A DNA stretch of 64,000 nucleotides from Mycobacteroides chelonae (GCA_014204435.1 JACHLF010000008.1:112545-176544), one strand, 5' to 3'. Shown: positions 28,830-39,636, counted from the stretch's first letter. The notes: generated by a model not told the origin, from the sequence alone. Made by a program: numbers and translations.

Positions 28830-29643
28830 GGTCACGGACAGGCGCAGGATCAGGCGCATCGAGGGCGTCGGGCGAGGCGACCGCAGCGAAACTCTTGTCG
28901 TCGAGGAACCTCTGGAAATTCGAGTCAACGGACAGCCGCTGGCCGTCACCATGCGCACCCCTGGATCGGATGTCGAACTCACCCAGGGGTTTCTGCTCAC
29001 CGAGGGTGTCATCGGTAGTCGCGACGACCTGTTGACGGTGCGGTACTGCCACGGCGACGACCCCGACGGCCTGAACACCTACAACGTTCTGGACGTCACG
29101 CTGGCCCCCGGCGTACCCGCACCCGACCCGACGGTGACGCGGAATTTCTACACCACTTCGTCGTGCGGTGTCTGCGGCAAGGGTTCCCTGGAGGCAGTGC
29201 GGACCATCAGCCGCTTCTCTCCTGGCGACGACCCCTCCACGATCGAATCGAACACATTGGTCGGTCTGCCCGGCAAACTTCGCGCGGCACAAAAGGTTTT
29301 CGCGACCACCGGCGGGCTACACGCCGCCGCATTGTTCACGGCGGACGGCAGCATGCTGGCGGTGCGCGAGGACATCGGCAGGCATAACGCGGTAGACAAG
29401 GTCATCGGGTGGGCGCTGGAGAACGTCAGGGTGCCCCTGACGGGGACCACCCTGCTGGTGAGCGGGCGCGCCTCGTTCGAACTTGCCCAAAAAGCAACCA
29501 TGGCAGGCATTCCCATCCTAGCGGCGGTGTCGGCACCCTCCTCGCTAGCCGTCGATTTGGCTGCGCAGTCCGGCATGACGCTCGTGGCGTTCCTGCGCGA
29601 GGACAGCATGAACGTCTACACCCGGGCGGATCGAGTCGTCTAG
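28822..29643 (+). CDS. fdhD: FdhD, sulphur carrier and chaperone for formate dehydrogenase-type enzymes
   Basis: Transfers sulphur to the molybdenum cofactor, activating FdhF-type proteins. The 273 residues show the FdhD hallmark CGVCGK near residue 115 (the two redox-active Cys) and [25 protein letters not shown] and [12 protein letters not shown]. The GTG start overlaps the end of fdhF by 8 bp, so the enzyme and its maturation factor are made together. The stop overlaps that of the convergent gene at 29640. Confidence 0.95.
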   Translation: MGRVTDRRRIRRIEGVGRGDRSETLVVEEPLEIRVNGQPLAVTMRTPGSDVELTQGFLLTEGVIGSRDDLLTVRYCHGDDPDGLNTYNVLDVTLAPGVPAPDPTVTRNFYTTSSCGVCGKGSLEAVRTISRFSPGDDPSTIESNTLVGLPGKLRAAQKVFATTGGLHAAALFTADGSMLAVREDIGRHNAVDKVIGWALENVRVPLTGTTLLVSGRASFELAQKATMAGIPILAAVSAPSSLAVDLAAQSGMTLVAFLREDSMNVYTRADRVV

Positions 29644-30344
29644 CCCTCGCGCACCTCGACGGCGATCTCCCTGCCCAGCGAGTAGCCCGGCGCCAGCGGC
29701 AGATCATCACCGCTCCAGAACGATCCCGGATCGAAGTAGTTCGAACGCTTCTCGGTGATGAGCAGCCCCATCTCCTCCAGGGTGATCGCCACCGTCTCGG
29801 CGCAGAACGCTGTCTCCAGTCCGGCGTGCCGTTTCTTCGTGATGTCCCGTTCGGCTACCTCGCGAACCTTTTTGTGCACGAAGGGAAGTCCACGAGTCAG
29901 ATCGCTGACCGTAGGAAACCGGCCACGCATCCACCGGCCGGTCAGCCGGGCGGTGGCAGGAAATGGTGTCCCGTCCATCCGCGCCACGACCCGCAGGGCG
30001 ATGTCCTCCTGCTCGGCTGTGACCCGCGGGCTGAGCTGGCGCAGCCAGCATCGCTGTCCGTAGACGTGTGACCATCTCTCGATCGCCTCACGCGCGTCAT
30101 GCAGCTGCACTCCCCGATGGTTATCGCCCGTCCACACGTCGGTGAGCTTGTTTCCCAGTTCGGCATGCCACATGAGCGGCGGCAGATCGTCGATCGCCAG
30201 CGTCATCCCGACGTGGTTTACCGGACTATTCGACAAAGTCTGAATGAGACGGTCCGGGCCCGACCGACCGCGGAACACCCAAATGTCGCCCGTGCGTGTC
30301 GCATCGAGCGCCTCCTCGATCGACACACTCACTTGCTCACTCAT
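29640..30344 (-). CDS. Probable permuted NlpC/P60 (papain-like) family protein
   Basis: A 234-residue protein without a signal peptide. It shows TGDIWVFRG (about 18-26), [13 protein letters not shown] (His44) and, far downstream, AFCAETVA (Cys181). This His-first, Cys-last order, together with the GDI entry strand, is what circularly permuted NlpC/P60 proteins of the YiiX/YaeF type show. Members are amidases or acyltransferases, often acting on lipids or peptides. That assignment is from motif pattern only. ATG 30342-30344 follows GCGGGG. It is divergent from the 58-residue membrane protein at 30367 and convergent with fdhD. Confidence 0.65.
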   Translation of the reverse strand: MSEQVSVSIEEALDATRTGDIWVFRGRSGPDRLIQTLSNSPVNHVGMTLAIDDLPPLMWHAELGNKLTDVWTGDNHRGVQLHDAREAIERWSHVYGQRCWLRQLSPRVTAEQEDIALRVVARMDGTPFPATARLTGRWMRGRFPTVSDLTRGLPFVHKKVREVAERDITKKRHAGLETAFCAETVAITLEEMGLLITEKRSNYFDPGSFWSGDDLPLAPGYSLGREIAVEVREG

Positions 30345-30366
30345 CCCCGCACCGTAGCCTGGACCG

Positions 30367-30543
30367 ATGGCCAACATGTGGAAGTGGCTCGGGCTCGCCG
30401 GGGCCGTCGGGGTGGCAGCAGGAGGTGTGCTGGTCGCCCGGGATCAACGCAAACGCAAGGCGTACACGGTCGAAGAGATCCGCGACCGGCTGCATCAGCG
30501 CCTCGGCGAATCGGAGCGTCGCGGGCAGCAGACCTCGAACTAG
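30367..30543 (+). CDS. 58-residue single-span membrane protein
   Basis: A short gene: ATG 30367-30369 to TAG 30541-30543. The protein has a hydrophobic segment at residues 4-24 (MWKWLGLAGAVGVAAGGVLVA), then a basic linker (RDQRKRKAY) and a helical tail TVEEIRDRLHQRLGESE. It is the kind of small inner-membrane protein conserved in mycobacteria without known function. Codon use and the charged, amphipathic tail argue for a real gene. Its stop overlaps the stop of the convergent TetR gene. Confidence 0.65.
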   Translation: MANMWKWLGLAGAVGVAAGGVLVARDQRKRKAYTVEEIRDRLHQRLGESERRGQQTSN

Positions 30544-31187
30544 CTGGAACGCCAGTTCTGTAGACCGACGAACGCCATCTTCAAGGCGTTGGTCGCGACG
30601 TCCACGACGTCGGCGCTGTCCGCGTCGGGCTGTACGAGTTCGGCCACCGCGTTAGCGGCAATGGACAGAATCAGGTTGGCCGCCGTGGTCAGGTCAGCGG
30701 AATCCCAGAGCCGCATTTGGTCGCGTCGCGCCAGATCGATCGCCAGCTCGCCCGCGAGCAGACGCATTTCGATGCTCACCGCGCGGCGCACCTCGGTGGG
30801 TGCGGTGTACCGCTCGGTGACGACAAAGCGCAGCTGATCCGGGTTTTCCTGGACCCGTTCGGCCAGGATGCGCAGGGACTCGGCCAACGTCGCCGGTTCG
30901 CGGCGGCGTATTTCCCGCGCGATCCCCCGAGCGATGCGCATCCCCTCTTCAGCCAGCGCGACGCCCAGGTCATCCAGGGACGAGAAGTGACGGTAGAACG
31001 CCGTCGGCGAGATTCGCGCACCGCGGGCCACATCGCGCAGGCTCAATCCCGAGAACGCCTGGGTGCGCGAGAGCTCGAGAGCGGCCTCCATCAAGGCGGT
31101 GCGGGTGCGCAATTTCTGCTCACCCCGAACCGAGTCACGTCGCGAGGAGGAACCCGAGTACGAGCCCCGCTCTCGATGACTGGTCAT
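30540..31187 (-). CDS. TetR-family regulator, DesT/FabR-like by context
   Basis: A 215-residue repressor. The helix-turn-helix is FSGLSLRDVARGARISPTAFYRHFSSLDDLGVAL at about 45-78. The C-terminal domain is ligand-binding. It is divergent from the ferredoxin reductase/desA3 pair with 113 bp between the starts, and a 13-bp perfect inverted repeat lies in that gap. Regulators of this kind control fatty-acid desaturation in response to acyl-CoA composition. That role here is inferred from the neighbours. I chose ATG 31185-31187 (MTSHRERGS) over the longer frame to 31274, which would run into the operator region. Confidence 0.8.
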   Translation of the reverse strand: MTSHRERGSYSGSSSRRDSVRGEQKLRTRTALMEAALELSRTQAFSGLSLRDVARGARISPTAFYRHFSSLDDLGVALAEEGMRIARGIAREIRRREPATLAESLRILAERVQENPDQLRFVVTERYTAPTEVRRAVSIEMRLLAGELAIDLARRDQMRLWDSADLTTAANLILSIAANAVAELVQPDADSADVVDVATNALKMAFVGLQNWRSS

Positions 31188-31275
31188 GGCGATCACTGTA
31201 TCGCTGTGATGACCGACACGGTCACTACTGCTTGACTGAGTGGGGTCATGTTGGTTCACAATTTCAGTGTACATT

Positions 31276-31288
31276 CGTTAACCTAACG
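31276..31288. promoter_or_regulatory. Candidate operator, CGTTA-N3-TAACG
   Basis: A perfect 5+3+5 inverted repeat immediately before the GGAGGG site (31288-31293) of the reductase gene at 31301. Occupancy would block both transcription and the start region. The binding protein is presumed to be the divergent TetR. Confidence 0.4.
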
Positions 31289-31300
31289 GAGGGAGTTCGA

Positions 31301-32392
31301 ATGACATTTCTAACTAAAGCCACCCGAGGCATCCTCGCCCCCGAGTCGTCCCTGGGCCGGCTGCTGACAGCCGCCGTGACCCCACATGCCCTCGACCGCT
31401 ATCTCGAGCTGGTCGATCCGATGATCACCTGGGAAGAGGCGCGCGCCCGCGTCATCCGCGTGCAGCGCCGCACCACCCGATCGGTGACCCTCACATTGCG
31501 CACAACGCGCCAGTTCACGGGCTTTCACGCAGGTCAGTTCGTGCAACTGGGAGTTGTGATCGACGGCGTGCGCCACGTCCGCTGCTTCTCGCCTTCGTGC
31601 GCCGACGACGCCCGGGAGATTATCGAGCTGACCATCGCCCGCCGCTCCGAGGGGCTGGTCTCGAACTATCTGTACAAGCATGCCGCCGTCGGCGACGTGT
31701 ACAGCATCACCCCGGCGTCTGGCACGTTCGTCCTTCCGTCGCCGCGTCCCATCCGGACGGTCCTGATCGCCGCTGGAAGCGGGATTACACCCGTGCTCTC
31801 AATGGCGAGAACACTCATCGGCAATGGGTATCCGGGTCAGCTCGCTGTGCTCTACTACGCGCCCACCGCAGCGGACAACGCGTACGCCAATGAGCTCGCC
31901 GCCCTTGCCGAGGTGCCTTCGGTAACCGTGCACACGGAGTACACGCGCGCCGGTGGCAGACATTTCAGCGCCGAACAGCTCGATGCGATCGTGCCCTGGC
32001 ATGCGGACGCTCAGACGTTCCTGTGCGGGCCGCCCTCGTTGCACGAGGCGGTGAGCGCCCTGTACGCCGGGCGCGGACTCTCCGACCGTCTACACACCGA
32101 AGAGTTCACCCTCACCACCTCGGGCACCACCGGGGAAGCCGGCGGCGTGCTGCGATTCGCCACATCGGGTGTCACCGCCGAGAACGACGGCCGCCCCATC
32201 CTCGAACAGGCTGAGGCCGCCGGTCTGCAACCTGAATTCGGCTGCCGGATGGGAATCTGCTTCGCCTGCACGGCGGTGAAGACATCCGGGTGCACCCGCA
32301 ACCTGCGCACCGGTGACGAGAACGACGACCCCGATCAGCACATCCAGCTCTGCATCACCGCGCCCGTCGGTGACGTCTCGATCAACCTCTAA
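31301..32392 (+). CDS. Ferredoxin-NAD(P)H reductase-type electron donor for the desaturase
   Basis: A 363-residue modular reductase (Rv3230c type). An FAD domain (about 45-145, with RCFSPSCADDAR) is followed by an NAD(P)H domain beginning TVLIAAGSGITPVLSMARTL. The C-terminal plant-type 2Fe-2S domain has ligands Cys315, Cys320, Cys323 and Cys351 (CRMGICFAC... QLC). It passes electrons from NADPH to the neighbouring DesA3. ATG 31301 has GGAGGG upstream. The stop is 15 bp before desA3, one operon. Confidence 0.92.
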   Translation: MTFLTKATRGILAPESSLGRLLTAAVTPHALDRYLELVDPMITWEEARARVIRVQRRTTRSVTLTLRTTRQFTGFHAGQFVQLGVVIDGVRHVRCFSPSCADDAREIIELTIARRSEGLVSNYLYKHAAVGDVYSITPASGTFVLPSPRPIRTVLIAAGSGITPVLSMARTLIGNGYPGQLAVLYYAPTAADNAYANELAALAEVPSVTVHTEYTRAGGRHFSAEQLDAIVPWHADAQTFLCGPPSLHEAVSALYAGRGLSDRLHTEEFTLTTSGTTGEAGGVLRFATSGVTAENDGRPILEQAEAAGLQPEFGCRMGICFACTAVKTSGCTRNLRTGDENDDPDQHIQLCITAPVGDVSINL

Positions 32393-32407
32393 ACCAGGAG
32401 ATAGACG

Positions 32408-33595
32408 ATGACCAGCAACGAAATCACCATCAGCGCGGCCGCTGTCGAGGCGCTGGGCAAGGACCTCGATGCATTGCGCGAGCGGATCGTCGGCGATCTG
32501 GGCGCGCGTGACCGCGAGTACATCTACTCGATCATCAAGACACAACGCGGCTGCGAGGCCGCGGGGCGCGCCCTGATGTACCTGGGGTTCATTCCGCCGG
32601 TGTGGCTCGCCGCGGTAGGTGCGCTGTCCGTCTCCAAGATCCTCGACAACATGGAGATCGGCCACAACGTGATGCACGGCCAGTACGACTGGATGCGCGA
32701 AAAGGGCCTGAACTCACGCGACTTCGAGTGGGACACCGTGTGCCCCGCCGACCAGTGGCGGCACTCGCACAACTACATGCACCACACCTACACCAACATC
32801 GTCGACATGGACCGCGACGTGGGTTACGGCATCCTGCGCATGGCACCCGAGCAGAAGTGGAATCCGTACTACCTGGGCAACCTGGCATGGGCGACCGCCC
32901 TGATGGTCTTCTTCGAGTGGGGCGTCATGGTGCACGAGCTCGAGGCCGAGAACATCGTGAGGGGCAAGCGCAAGTGGTACGACCTCAAGCCGTTGATCAC
33001 AGGCATGTGGCGCAAGGCCAGTAAGCAGGTTCTCAAGGACTACGTGATCTTCCCGGCGCTCACCGGTCCGCTGTTTCCGATCACCTTCCTGGGCAACATG
33101 TCGGCCAACTTCGTGCGCAATGTGTGGACGTTCTCGATCATCTTCTGCGGCCACTTCCCCTCCGGCACACAGACCTTCTCCAAGGAGGAGACCGCCAACG
33201 AGACGCGCGGCGAATGGTACGTCCGCCAGCTGCTTGGCTCGGCGAACATCGAGGGCGGCAGGCTCTTTCACATCATGAGCGGCAACCTGTCCCACCAGAT
33301 CGAGCATCACCTGTTCCCGGACCTACCCGCCAACCGCTACCCGGAGATGGCTACCGAGGTGCGCGAGCTGTGCCAGAAGTACGGCCTGCCCTACAACACC
33401 GGCGGCCTGTTCGCCCAGCTCTCGTCCACCTGGAAGAAGATCGCCCGCCTGTCTCTTCCCAACGGCTGGTTCCGCGGCGAACAGGAGCTCGTGGTGCACA
33501 TCGAGCGGGACGCACGCCAAGACGCAACCAAGGAGACGGTGGCCGAACCCGAGGTCGTCGTCGTTGACGAGCGCGGCGAGCTGGTAGACGCGTAG
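32408..33595 (+). CDS. desA3: Acyl-CoA delta-9 desaturase DesA3 type
   Basis: Membrane-bound di-iron desaturase that makes oleic acid from stearoyl-CoA; in M. tuberculosis the pair Rv3230c/Rv3229c does this. Three His boxes hold the iron: His86/His90 (GHNVMHGQ), His119/121/125/126 (RHSHNYMHH) and His296/300/301 (SHQIEHHLF). Hydrophobic segments lie between them. At 395 residues it is close to family length. An Asp/Glu-rich tail follows. Translated from ATG 32408 with AGGAG just upstream. Confidence 0.93.
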   Translation: MTSNEITISAAAVEALGKDLDALRERIVGDLGARDREYIYSIIKTQRGCEAAGRALMYLGFIPPVWLAAVGALSVSKILDNMEIGHNVMHGQYDWMREKGLNSRDFEWDTVCPADQWRHSHNYMHHTYTNIVDMDRDVGYGILRMAPEQKWNPYYLGNLAWATALMVFFEWGVMVHELEAENIVRGKRKWYDLKPLITGMWRKASKQVLKDYVIFPALTGPLFPITFLGNMSANFVRNVWTFSIIFCGHFPSGTQTFSKEETANETRGEWYVRQLLGSANIEGGRLFHIMSGNLSHQIEHHLFPDLPANRYPEMATEVRELCQKYGLPYNTGGLFAQLSSTWKKIARLSLPNGWFRGEQELVVHIERDARQDATKETVAEPEVVVVDERGELVDA

Positions 33596-33605
33596 GTTAG
33601 GAGCC

Positions 33606-33836
33606 GTGGTGAGCAAGTTCGAACGCAACAAGGACCTGGCGCAAGAGGTCGTGTCGTCGACCGCCGAGCATGTGGGCGAGATCGCCAAGATCATCACCAA
33701 TGCGGTGGTCGATGTCACGCGGCAGATCGGTGAGATCGCCACGGACGCCTTCGAGATGCGCGAAGCGGCTAAGCGGGCCGAGCAGGACCGGGCCCGGTCG
33801 GGCGTGGACGTCGACGACGATCCGGTTACGCACTGA
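33606..33836 (+). CDS. Small helical protein of unknown function
   Basis: A 76-residue protein predicted almost entirely helical (KFERNKDLAQEVVSSTAEHVGEIAKIITNAVVDVTRQIGEIATDAFEM). Heptad-like spacing suggests a coiled coil, and there is an acidic tail. No signal peptide. The GTG start at 33606 lies 10 bp after desA3, so it may be co-transcribed. Similar short proteins recur across mycobacteria with no assigned role. Confidence 0.65.
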   Translation: MVSKFERNKDLAQEVVSSTAEHVGEIAKIITNAVVDVTRQIGEIATDAFEMREAAKRAEQDRARSGVDVDDDPVTH

Positions 33837-33853
33837 CCTGCCGCCGATTGGAT

Positions 33854-33882
33854 GCCACGTTTCACCCGGTAGCGAACGTGGC
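33854..33882. terminator. Bidirectional hairpin between converging genes
   Basis: Perfect 8-bp stem GCCACGTT / AACGTGGC with a 13-nt loop, filling the gap between the stops at 33836 (+) and 33885 (-). No U-tract on either strand. Confidence 0.65.
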
Positions 33883-33884
33883 GC

Positions 33885-34427
33885 TCAGTCGGAGGCTTCT
33901 CGCCAGTCGGCAGCGGTGATGGTGAAGTACACGTAGTCCTCCAGCGCGCCGTTGATCTCCCGCTTCTGGCGGTGGTGCTCGTGGGCACCGATCTTGGCGA
34001 GCGCGCGTTGCGACCTGAGGTTGGCCGCGGCCACGTGGAACCACACCAGGTCGGCGTTGATGAAGGCGTAATCCAGCATCAGCGTCTTGAGCTCGGCGTT
34101 GACCGTCCCACCCCAGTACTCGCGAGTGATGAAGGTGTACCCGATCGCGACCTCACGCTTGTCCGGATCCCACTCGTAAAAACGAGAGGAGCCGATCATC
34201 TGCCCCGTCGAGTGATCGATGATGACAAGCGATCTCGCGGCCAAGGCCTCAGCGAACCACTTGTCGAACACCGGTCGCTGATGACGGTCCGTACTCGGGT
34301 GCTGCGCCCAGATGAGGGGATCGCTGGCGGCACGGTACAGCGGCTCAACGTCGTCGTCTTCCAACGGACGCAGGGTGAGCGTCGGGCCCTCGAGCGTCGG
34401 CTGGCTCATGAACTCGGTGGACATCAC
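33885..34427 (-). CDS. GNAT-family acetyltransferase (RimJ/RimL type)
   Basis: A 180-residue N-acetyltransferase of the RimJ/RimL group. It begins with TLRPLEDDDVEPLYR and has the typical GEN segment IGSSRFYEWDPDKREVAIGYTFITREYWGG, then LKTLMLDYAF and HVAAANLRSQRALAKIGA. It would transfer acetyl groups from acetyl-CoA to a protein N-terminus or small amine; the target is unknown. Single gene between convergent and co-directional neighbours. Confidence 0.85.
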   Translation of the reverse strand: MMSTEFMSQPTLEGPTLTLRPLEDDDVEPLYRAASDPLIWAQHPSTDRHQRPVFDKWFAEALAARSLVIIDHSTGQMIGSSRFYEWDPDKREVAIGYTFITREYWGGTVNAELKTLMLDYAFINADLVWFHVAAANLRSQRALAKIGAHEHHRQKREINGALEDYVYFTITAADWREASD

Positions 34428-34444
34428 TACCAGCTTACGCGGCG

Positions 34445-35068
34445 TTACGAAATATGTTGCGCCAGAGTTGATTTACCCGGCCCATCGAGTTCTGCCAGTA
34501 CGCATGGGCGTCCCGCCATCGCCATCAGCAGCGCCTCCGCCGGCCCGGTCACCTCGGGTCCTTTCCCAGCCGCCCAACCCGTATCAGTCGCCACCAGCCG
34601 TACACCCCGGGCGCGCAGCGCACCCCGCACCGGCGGCGCCCAGCGCGCGAAATCCATGGCGACATTCAGCCGGTCGTCGGGAATCTCACGCGGAATCCCC
34701 AGCGGGCGCCGAATGTCTTGTTGGTGCACGATGCCGTCCAGCAGCGCGATCCGTCCCCCGAAACCCGATGTCAGCACCCCCGGCGTTTCTGCGGCACGCA
34801 CCATCTCCAGCAGCTGCTCGGGGGTGCGGTCAGCCAGCTCGGCGACACGATTGGCGTTGGCTCGGTTCGGGTTGAAACCGGCCTTGGCGACGCGCGCGTA
34901 GAACTCACCACGGCTCAGGTCCTCGTAGCCGATCATGTGCGTCACCACGTCACGAATCCGCCACCGGGTACACAACGACGGGGCGTTCCACTGCCCGGGT
35001 GTCAGCCCGGCCAGGAGCTCGGCAAGGTCGATGCGCTCGGCCCGCGCCAACTCCATGGCGCTCTGCAC
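34445..35068 (-). CDS. Mycothiol-dependent maleylpyruvate isomerase-like (DinB-fold) protein
   Basis: A 207-residue protein of the TIGR03083 group. The N-terminal four-helix metal-binding DinB-like domain has LAGLTPGQWNAPSLCTRWRIRDVVTHMIGYEDL and a later IVHQQDIRRPLGIP. A conserved His in VVTHM with HQQD probably binds zinc. Family members use mycothiol as a co-substrate. The actual substrate cannot be read from the sequence. It lies 8 bp downstream of clpX. Confidence 0.75.
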   Translation of the reverse strand: MQSAMELARAERIDLAELLAGLTPGQWNAPSLCTRWRIRDVVTHMIGYEDLSRGEFYARVAKAGFNPNRANANRVAELADRTPEQLLEMVRAAETPGVLTSGFGGRIALLDGIVHQQDIRRPLGIPREIPDDRLNVAMDFARWAPPVRGALRARGVRLVATDTGWAAGKGPEVTGPAEALLMAMAGRPCVLAELDGPGKSTLAQHIS

Positions 35069-35076
35069 GACGAGCC

Positions 35077-36357
<1,281 letters not shown>

Positions 36358-36600
36358 GGTGGCCGGTCCTACTTCCTGTCACGCGGTGGTGGATCGTGGT
36401 GTCAACACGTCCTCTGACCTGTTGGTCCCGACGGTACCCGCTATCTCTGCCGCACCGCGACCGATAAAGCGAATCGCACCGACGGCATTTACACGTCGCC
36501 GTGTTGGAGAACATATCGCCTCACACCGACCGGAGCCTCCGATGACGCGCACCGAGGACCAGTGTGTTGCAACTGTTATCCGCCGTGGGCCACCCGGCAG

Positions 36601-37254
36601 CTACGAGGCTGCCTGGGCGGAGAGCTTGCGGTACTCCAGGACGACGTCGATGATCCCGTACTCCTTGGCCTCCTCGGCCGTGAAGATCTTGTCGCGGTCG
36701 GTGTCCTTGCGGATGATTTCCGCGTCCTTGCCGGTATGGCGGGACAAGGTGGTCTCCTGCAGCACCCGCATGCGCTCGATTTCCTTGGCCTGGATCTCCA
36801 GGTCGGTGAACTGACCCTGGATCACGCCGGACAACGCGGGCTGGTGGATGAGCACACGTGCATTCGGCAGCGCCATGCGCTTGCCCGGTGTGCCGGCGGC
36901 CAGCAGCACCGCGGCGGCCGACGCGGCCTGGCCCAGCACCACCGTGCGGATATCGGAGCGGACATACTGCATGGTGTCGTAGATCGCCATCAACGAGGTG
37001 AACGAGCCACCCGGGGAGTTGATGTACATGGTGATCTCACGATCGGGATCCAGCGACTCCAGCACCAGCAGCTGCGCCATGATGTCATTGGCCGAGGCGT
37101 CGTCCACCTGCACGCCGAGGAAGATGATGCGCTCCTCGAACAGCTTGTTGTAGGGGTTCGACTCCTTGACACCGAAGCTCGAGTGCTCGATGAACGAGGG
37201 CAGGATGTAGCGCGCCTGCGGCGCTAGTTCGGGGTTGAGGTGCTTGGAGATCAC
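36601..37254 (-). CDS. clpP2: ClpP2 protease subunit
   Basis: One of two non-identical peptidase subunits that in mycobacteria assemble as ClpP1P2. The 217 residues have the active-site Ser112 in GQAASAA and His137 in LIHQPA. The N-terminal extension and [14 protein letters not shown] lead into the handle helix. The GTG start overlaps the clpP1 stop (GTGA), so the two are translationally coupled. Corresponds to Rv2460c. Confidence 0.96.
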   Translation of the reverse strand: MISKHLNPELAPQARYILPSFIEHSSFGVKESNPYNKLFEERIIFLGVQVDDASANDIMAQLLVLESLDPDREITMYINSPGGSFTSLMAIYDTMQYVRSDIRTVVLGQAASAAAVLLAAGTPGKRMALPNARVLIHQPALSGVIQGQFTDLEIQAKEIERMRVLQETTLSRHTGKDAEIIRKDTDRDKIFTAEEAKEYGIIDVVLEYRKLSAQAAS

Positions 37255-37853
37255 TTGGAGGCTCCCTTGCTGCCGTTGAGATTGCCGCGGGTGATGATCT
37301 TGTCGACGAACCCGTATTCGAGTGCCTCCGGGGCGGTGAACCAGCGGTCGCGGTCGGAGTCCTGCTCGATCTGCTCGATGCTCTTGCCGGTGAATTCGGC
37401 GTTGAGACGGAACATTTCCTTCTTGATGACCTGGAACTGCTCGGCCTGGATGGCGATGTCCGAGGCGCTACCGGTCACACCACCGAGCGGCTGGTGCATG
37501 AGGATTCGGGCGTGCGGCAGCGCGTGGCGCTTGCCCTTGGTCCCGGCGGCGAGCAGGAACTCACCCATCGACGCGGCCATACCCATCGCATAGGTCGCGA
37601 TATCGCACTCCGAGAGCTGCATGGTGTCGAAGATCGCCATGCCGGCGCTGATCGACCCACCCGGGGAGTTGATGTACAGGTGGATGTCCTTGGTGGGGTC
37701 CTCGGCCGTCAGCAGCAGAATCTGCGCGCACAGCTTGTTGGCGATGTCATCGTCCACCTGCTGGCCCAGGAAAATGATGCGCTCGGAGAGCAGGCGCTCA
37801 TACACCGAGTCGATCAGGTTGAGCCCGGCTGTCGCCGAACGCATTTCAGTCAC
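37251..37853 (-). CDS. clpP1: ClpP1 protease subunit
   Basis: Partner of ClpP2. The 200 residues have the catalytic Ser95 in GMAASMGE and His120 in ILMHQP, with the Asp of the triad in [11 protein letters not shown] 37851-37853 (VTEMRS) matches the position of the M. tuberculosis start; ATG 37844 is a possible alternative. First gene of the clpP1-clpP2 operon, with a ClgR-like palindrome about 120 bp upstream. Confidence 0.96.
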   Translation of the reverse strand: MTEMRSATAGLNLIDSVYERLLSERIIFLGQQVDDDIANKLCAQILLLTAEDPTKDIHLYINSPGGSISAGMAIFDTMQLSECDIATYAMGMAASMGEFLLAAGTKGKRHALPHARILMHQPLGGVTGSASDIAIQAEQFQVIKKEMFRLNAEFTGKSIEQIEQDSDRDRWFTAPEALEYGFVDKIITRGNLNGSKGASK

Positions 37854-37970
37854 TGTGCAACCTGCCTTCGTCTAGCTCTTCGGGGTCCGTATGAAACCAA
37901 TCTTCAGAACCTTTTTGCGTACTGCCGACATTAACCAACATCGGGTGCTGTGCACTCCCCGCCACGGGCG

Positions 37971-37988
37971 AGTTCGCTCAGAGCGTGA
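37971..37988. promoter_or_regulatory. ClgR-like palindrome upstream of clpP1
   Basis: The core CGCTCAGAGCG (37975-37985) is a perfect CGCT-CAG-AGCG palindrome. It matches the CGC-YNANR-GCG core I remember for the actinobacterial Clp regulator ClgR, including the W at the left flank. It sits 118-135 bp from the clpP1 start and between tig and clpP1. Confidence 0.5.
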
Positions 37989-38027
37989 TGCTCTTCGCGC
38001 GAGACTCTCGTCGCCGCGTGACGCGGA

Positions 38028-39497
38028 CTACTCGGCGTCGTCGTCCTTGCTCTTCTTCTTGGCCTTCTTCTCGGCCTTCTCGGACTTGTCTGTTTTCTCG
38101 CTGTCCGCGCTCTTCTTGGGCTCGGCCGGCTTGTCCTCGGCCGCCGCATCGGCGTCGGTCTCGTCGGCGCCGCCCCGGCGCGGTCCCAGCACGGCGTCGA
38201 CGTCGACATCGGCACCTGTGGAGTCGGTGACCTTGGCCTGACGGATGACCTCGGCGATGGCCTTGCCACGGCGCACGTCGACGTACAGACCCGGCAGCTG
38301 CTGCTGCTGGGTCAGGTACTGGATCAGCTGCTGCGGCTCGATGCCGTACTGACGCGACATGAGCACCAGGCGCTCGGTGAGATCCTGCTGGTCGACGTTG
38401 ATGTCGAACTTGTCGGCGATCACGTCGAGCAGCAGCTCGGTCTTGATGGACTTGGTCGCGGACTCGCGCATGTCCTTGTCGAATTCCTCACGCGAGGTGC
38501 CCTGCTCTGCGAGCAGCTCGTTGAGGCGCTCCTCGTTGTGGTCCAGACCGTGGACGGCTTCATGCAGGCTGTTGCCGATCTGCTCCTCGAGGATCTTCTC
38601 GGGCACCGGGATCTCGATCTTGTCGAGCAGCGCGGTGATGGTCTCGTCGCGGATCTCGTCGGCCTGCGCGATGCGCTTGCGGCCCTTCACCTGCTCGGTG
38701 AGGCTCTCCTTGAGCTCTCCGATGGTGTCGAATTCGCTTGCCAGCTGGGCGAAGTCGTCGTCGGCGGCGGGAAGCTCACGCTCCTTGACGGAGCCGACCT
38801 TGACGGTGACCTCGGCGTCCTGCCCGGCGAACTCACCGGCGGCCAGCTTGGTGGTGAACGTCTTCTCCTCGTCGGCCTTTAGGCCGATGATGGCCTCGTC
38901 CAGACCGTCGATCAGCTGCCCGGAGCCGATCTCGTGCGACAAGCCGGTGGTCGCGGCTTCCTCGACCTCCTTGCCGTCCACGGTGGCCGACAGGTCGATC
39001 GAGACGAAGTCACCGTTCTCGGCGGCACGCTCGACGCCCTTGAGGGTGCCGAACCGCGCGCGCAGCGAGTCCAGCTCGGCCTCGACCTCGGAGTCCTCGA
39101 CGGTGACGGGCTCGACGGTCACAGCCACGGCGCTCAGGTCGGGCAGCTCGATCTCGGGACGCACATCCACCTCGGCGGTGAAGGTCAGCTCCTGGCCGTC
39201 CTCGATCTTGGTGACCTCGATCTCCGGCTGGCCGAGCGGCTTGACATCGGAGGCAGTGACCGCCTCGCTGTAGCGAGCCGGCAAGGCCGAGTTGACGACC
39301 TGCTCCAGGACCGCGGCGCGGCCGACACGGGCCTCAAGCAGCTTCGCGGGGGCCTTACCGGGGCGGAAGCCGGGCAGACGGACCTGCTGGGCCAGCTCCT
39401 TGTAGGCCTTGGAGAAATCTGGTTCGAGCTCTGCGAAGGGAACCTCGACGTTGATGCGAACCCGGGTGGGGCTCAGCTTTTCGACGGTGCTCTTCAC
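38028..39497 (-). CDS. tig: Trigger factor
   Basis: Ribosome-bound chaperone and peptidyl-prolyl isomerase. The 489 residues have the ribosome-binding signature GFRPGKAP near 45-52, a PPIase domain from about 150 ([20 protein letters not shown]) and the helical C-terminal chaperone arms. A disordered acidic/basic tail ends [11 protein letters not shown] chose GTG 39495-39497 ([13 protein letters not shown]) with AAGGAG upstream; the open frame beyond runs through the tRNA-Pro gene and is not real. Precedes clpP1P2 as in other mycobacteria. Confidence 0.96.
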   Translation of the reverse strand: MKSTVEKLSPTRVRINVEVPFAELEPDFSKAYKELAQQVRLPGFRPGKAPAKLLEARVGRAAVLEQVVNSALPARYSEAVTASDVKPLGQPEIEVTKIEDGQELTFTAEVDVRPEIELPDLSAVAVTVEPVTVEDSEVEAELDSLRARFGTLKGVERAAENGDFVSIDLSATVDGKEVEEAATTGLSHEIGSGQLIDGLDEAIIGLKADEEKTFTTKLAAGEFAGQDAEVTVKVGSVKERELPAADDDFAQLASEFDTIGELKESLTEQVKGRKRIAQADEIRDETITALLDKIEIPVPEKILEEQIGNSLHEAVHGLDHNEERLNELLAEQGTSREEFDKDMRESATKSIKTELLLDVIADKFDINVDQQDLTERLVLMSRQYGIEPQQLIQYLTQQQQLPGLYVDVRRGKAIAEVIRQAKVTDSTGADVDVDAVLGPRRGGADETDADAAAEDKPAEPKKSADSEKTDKSEKAEKKAKKKSKDDDAE

Positions 39498-39562
39498 GTG
39501 CAGTGCTCCTTCATAGTTCTCGGCAGATCTTCTGACCTGCAGTTCTTCGTACTGTCGTGCTG

Positions 39563-39636
39563 TCGGGGTGACAGGATTTGAACCTGCGACCCTCCGCTCC
39601 CAAAGCGGATGCGCTACCAAGCTGCGCTACACCCCG
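39563..39636 (-). tRNA. tRNA-Pro (TGG)
   Basis: A 74-nt cloverleaf on the minus strand. Acceptor CGGGGTG pairs with CACCCCG. The anticodon loop TTTGGGA gives TGG. The T-arm contains GGTTCAAATCC. No CCA is encoded. Lies between tig and tRNA-Gly. Confidence 0.96.

Noticed and set aside
39498..39620. N-terminal extension of trigger factor
   Set aside because: Passes through the tRNA-Pro gene; the ribosome-binding site and family start are at 39497.
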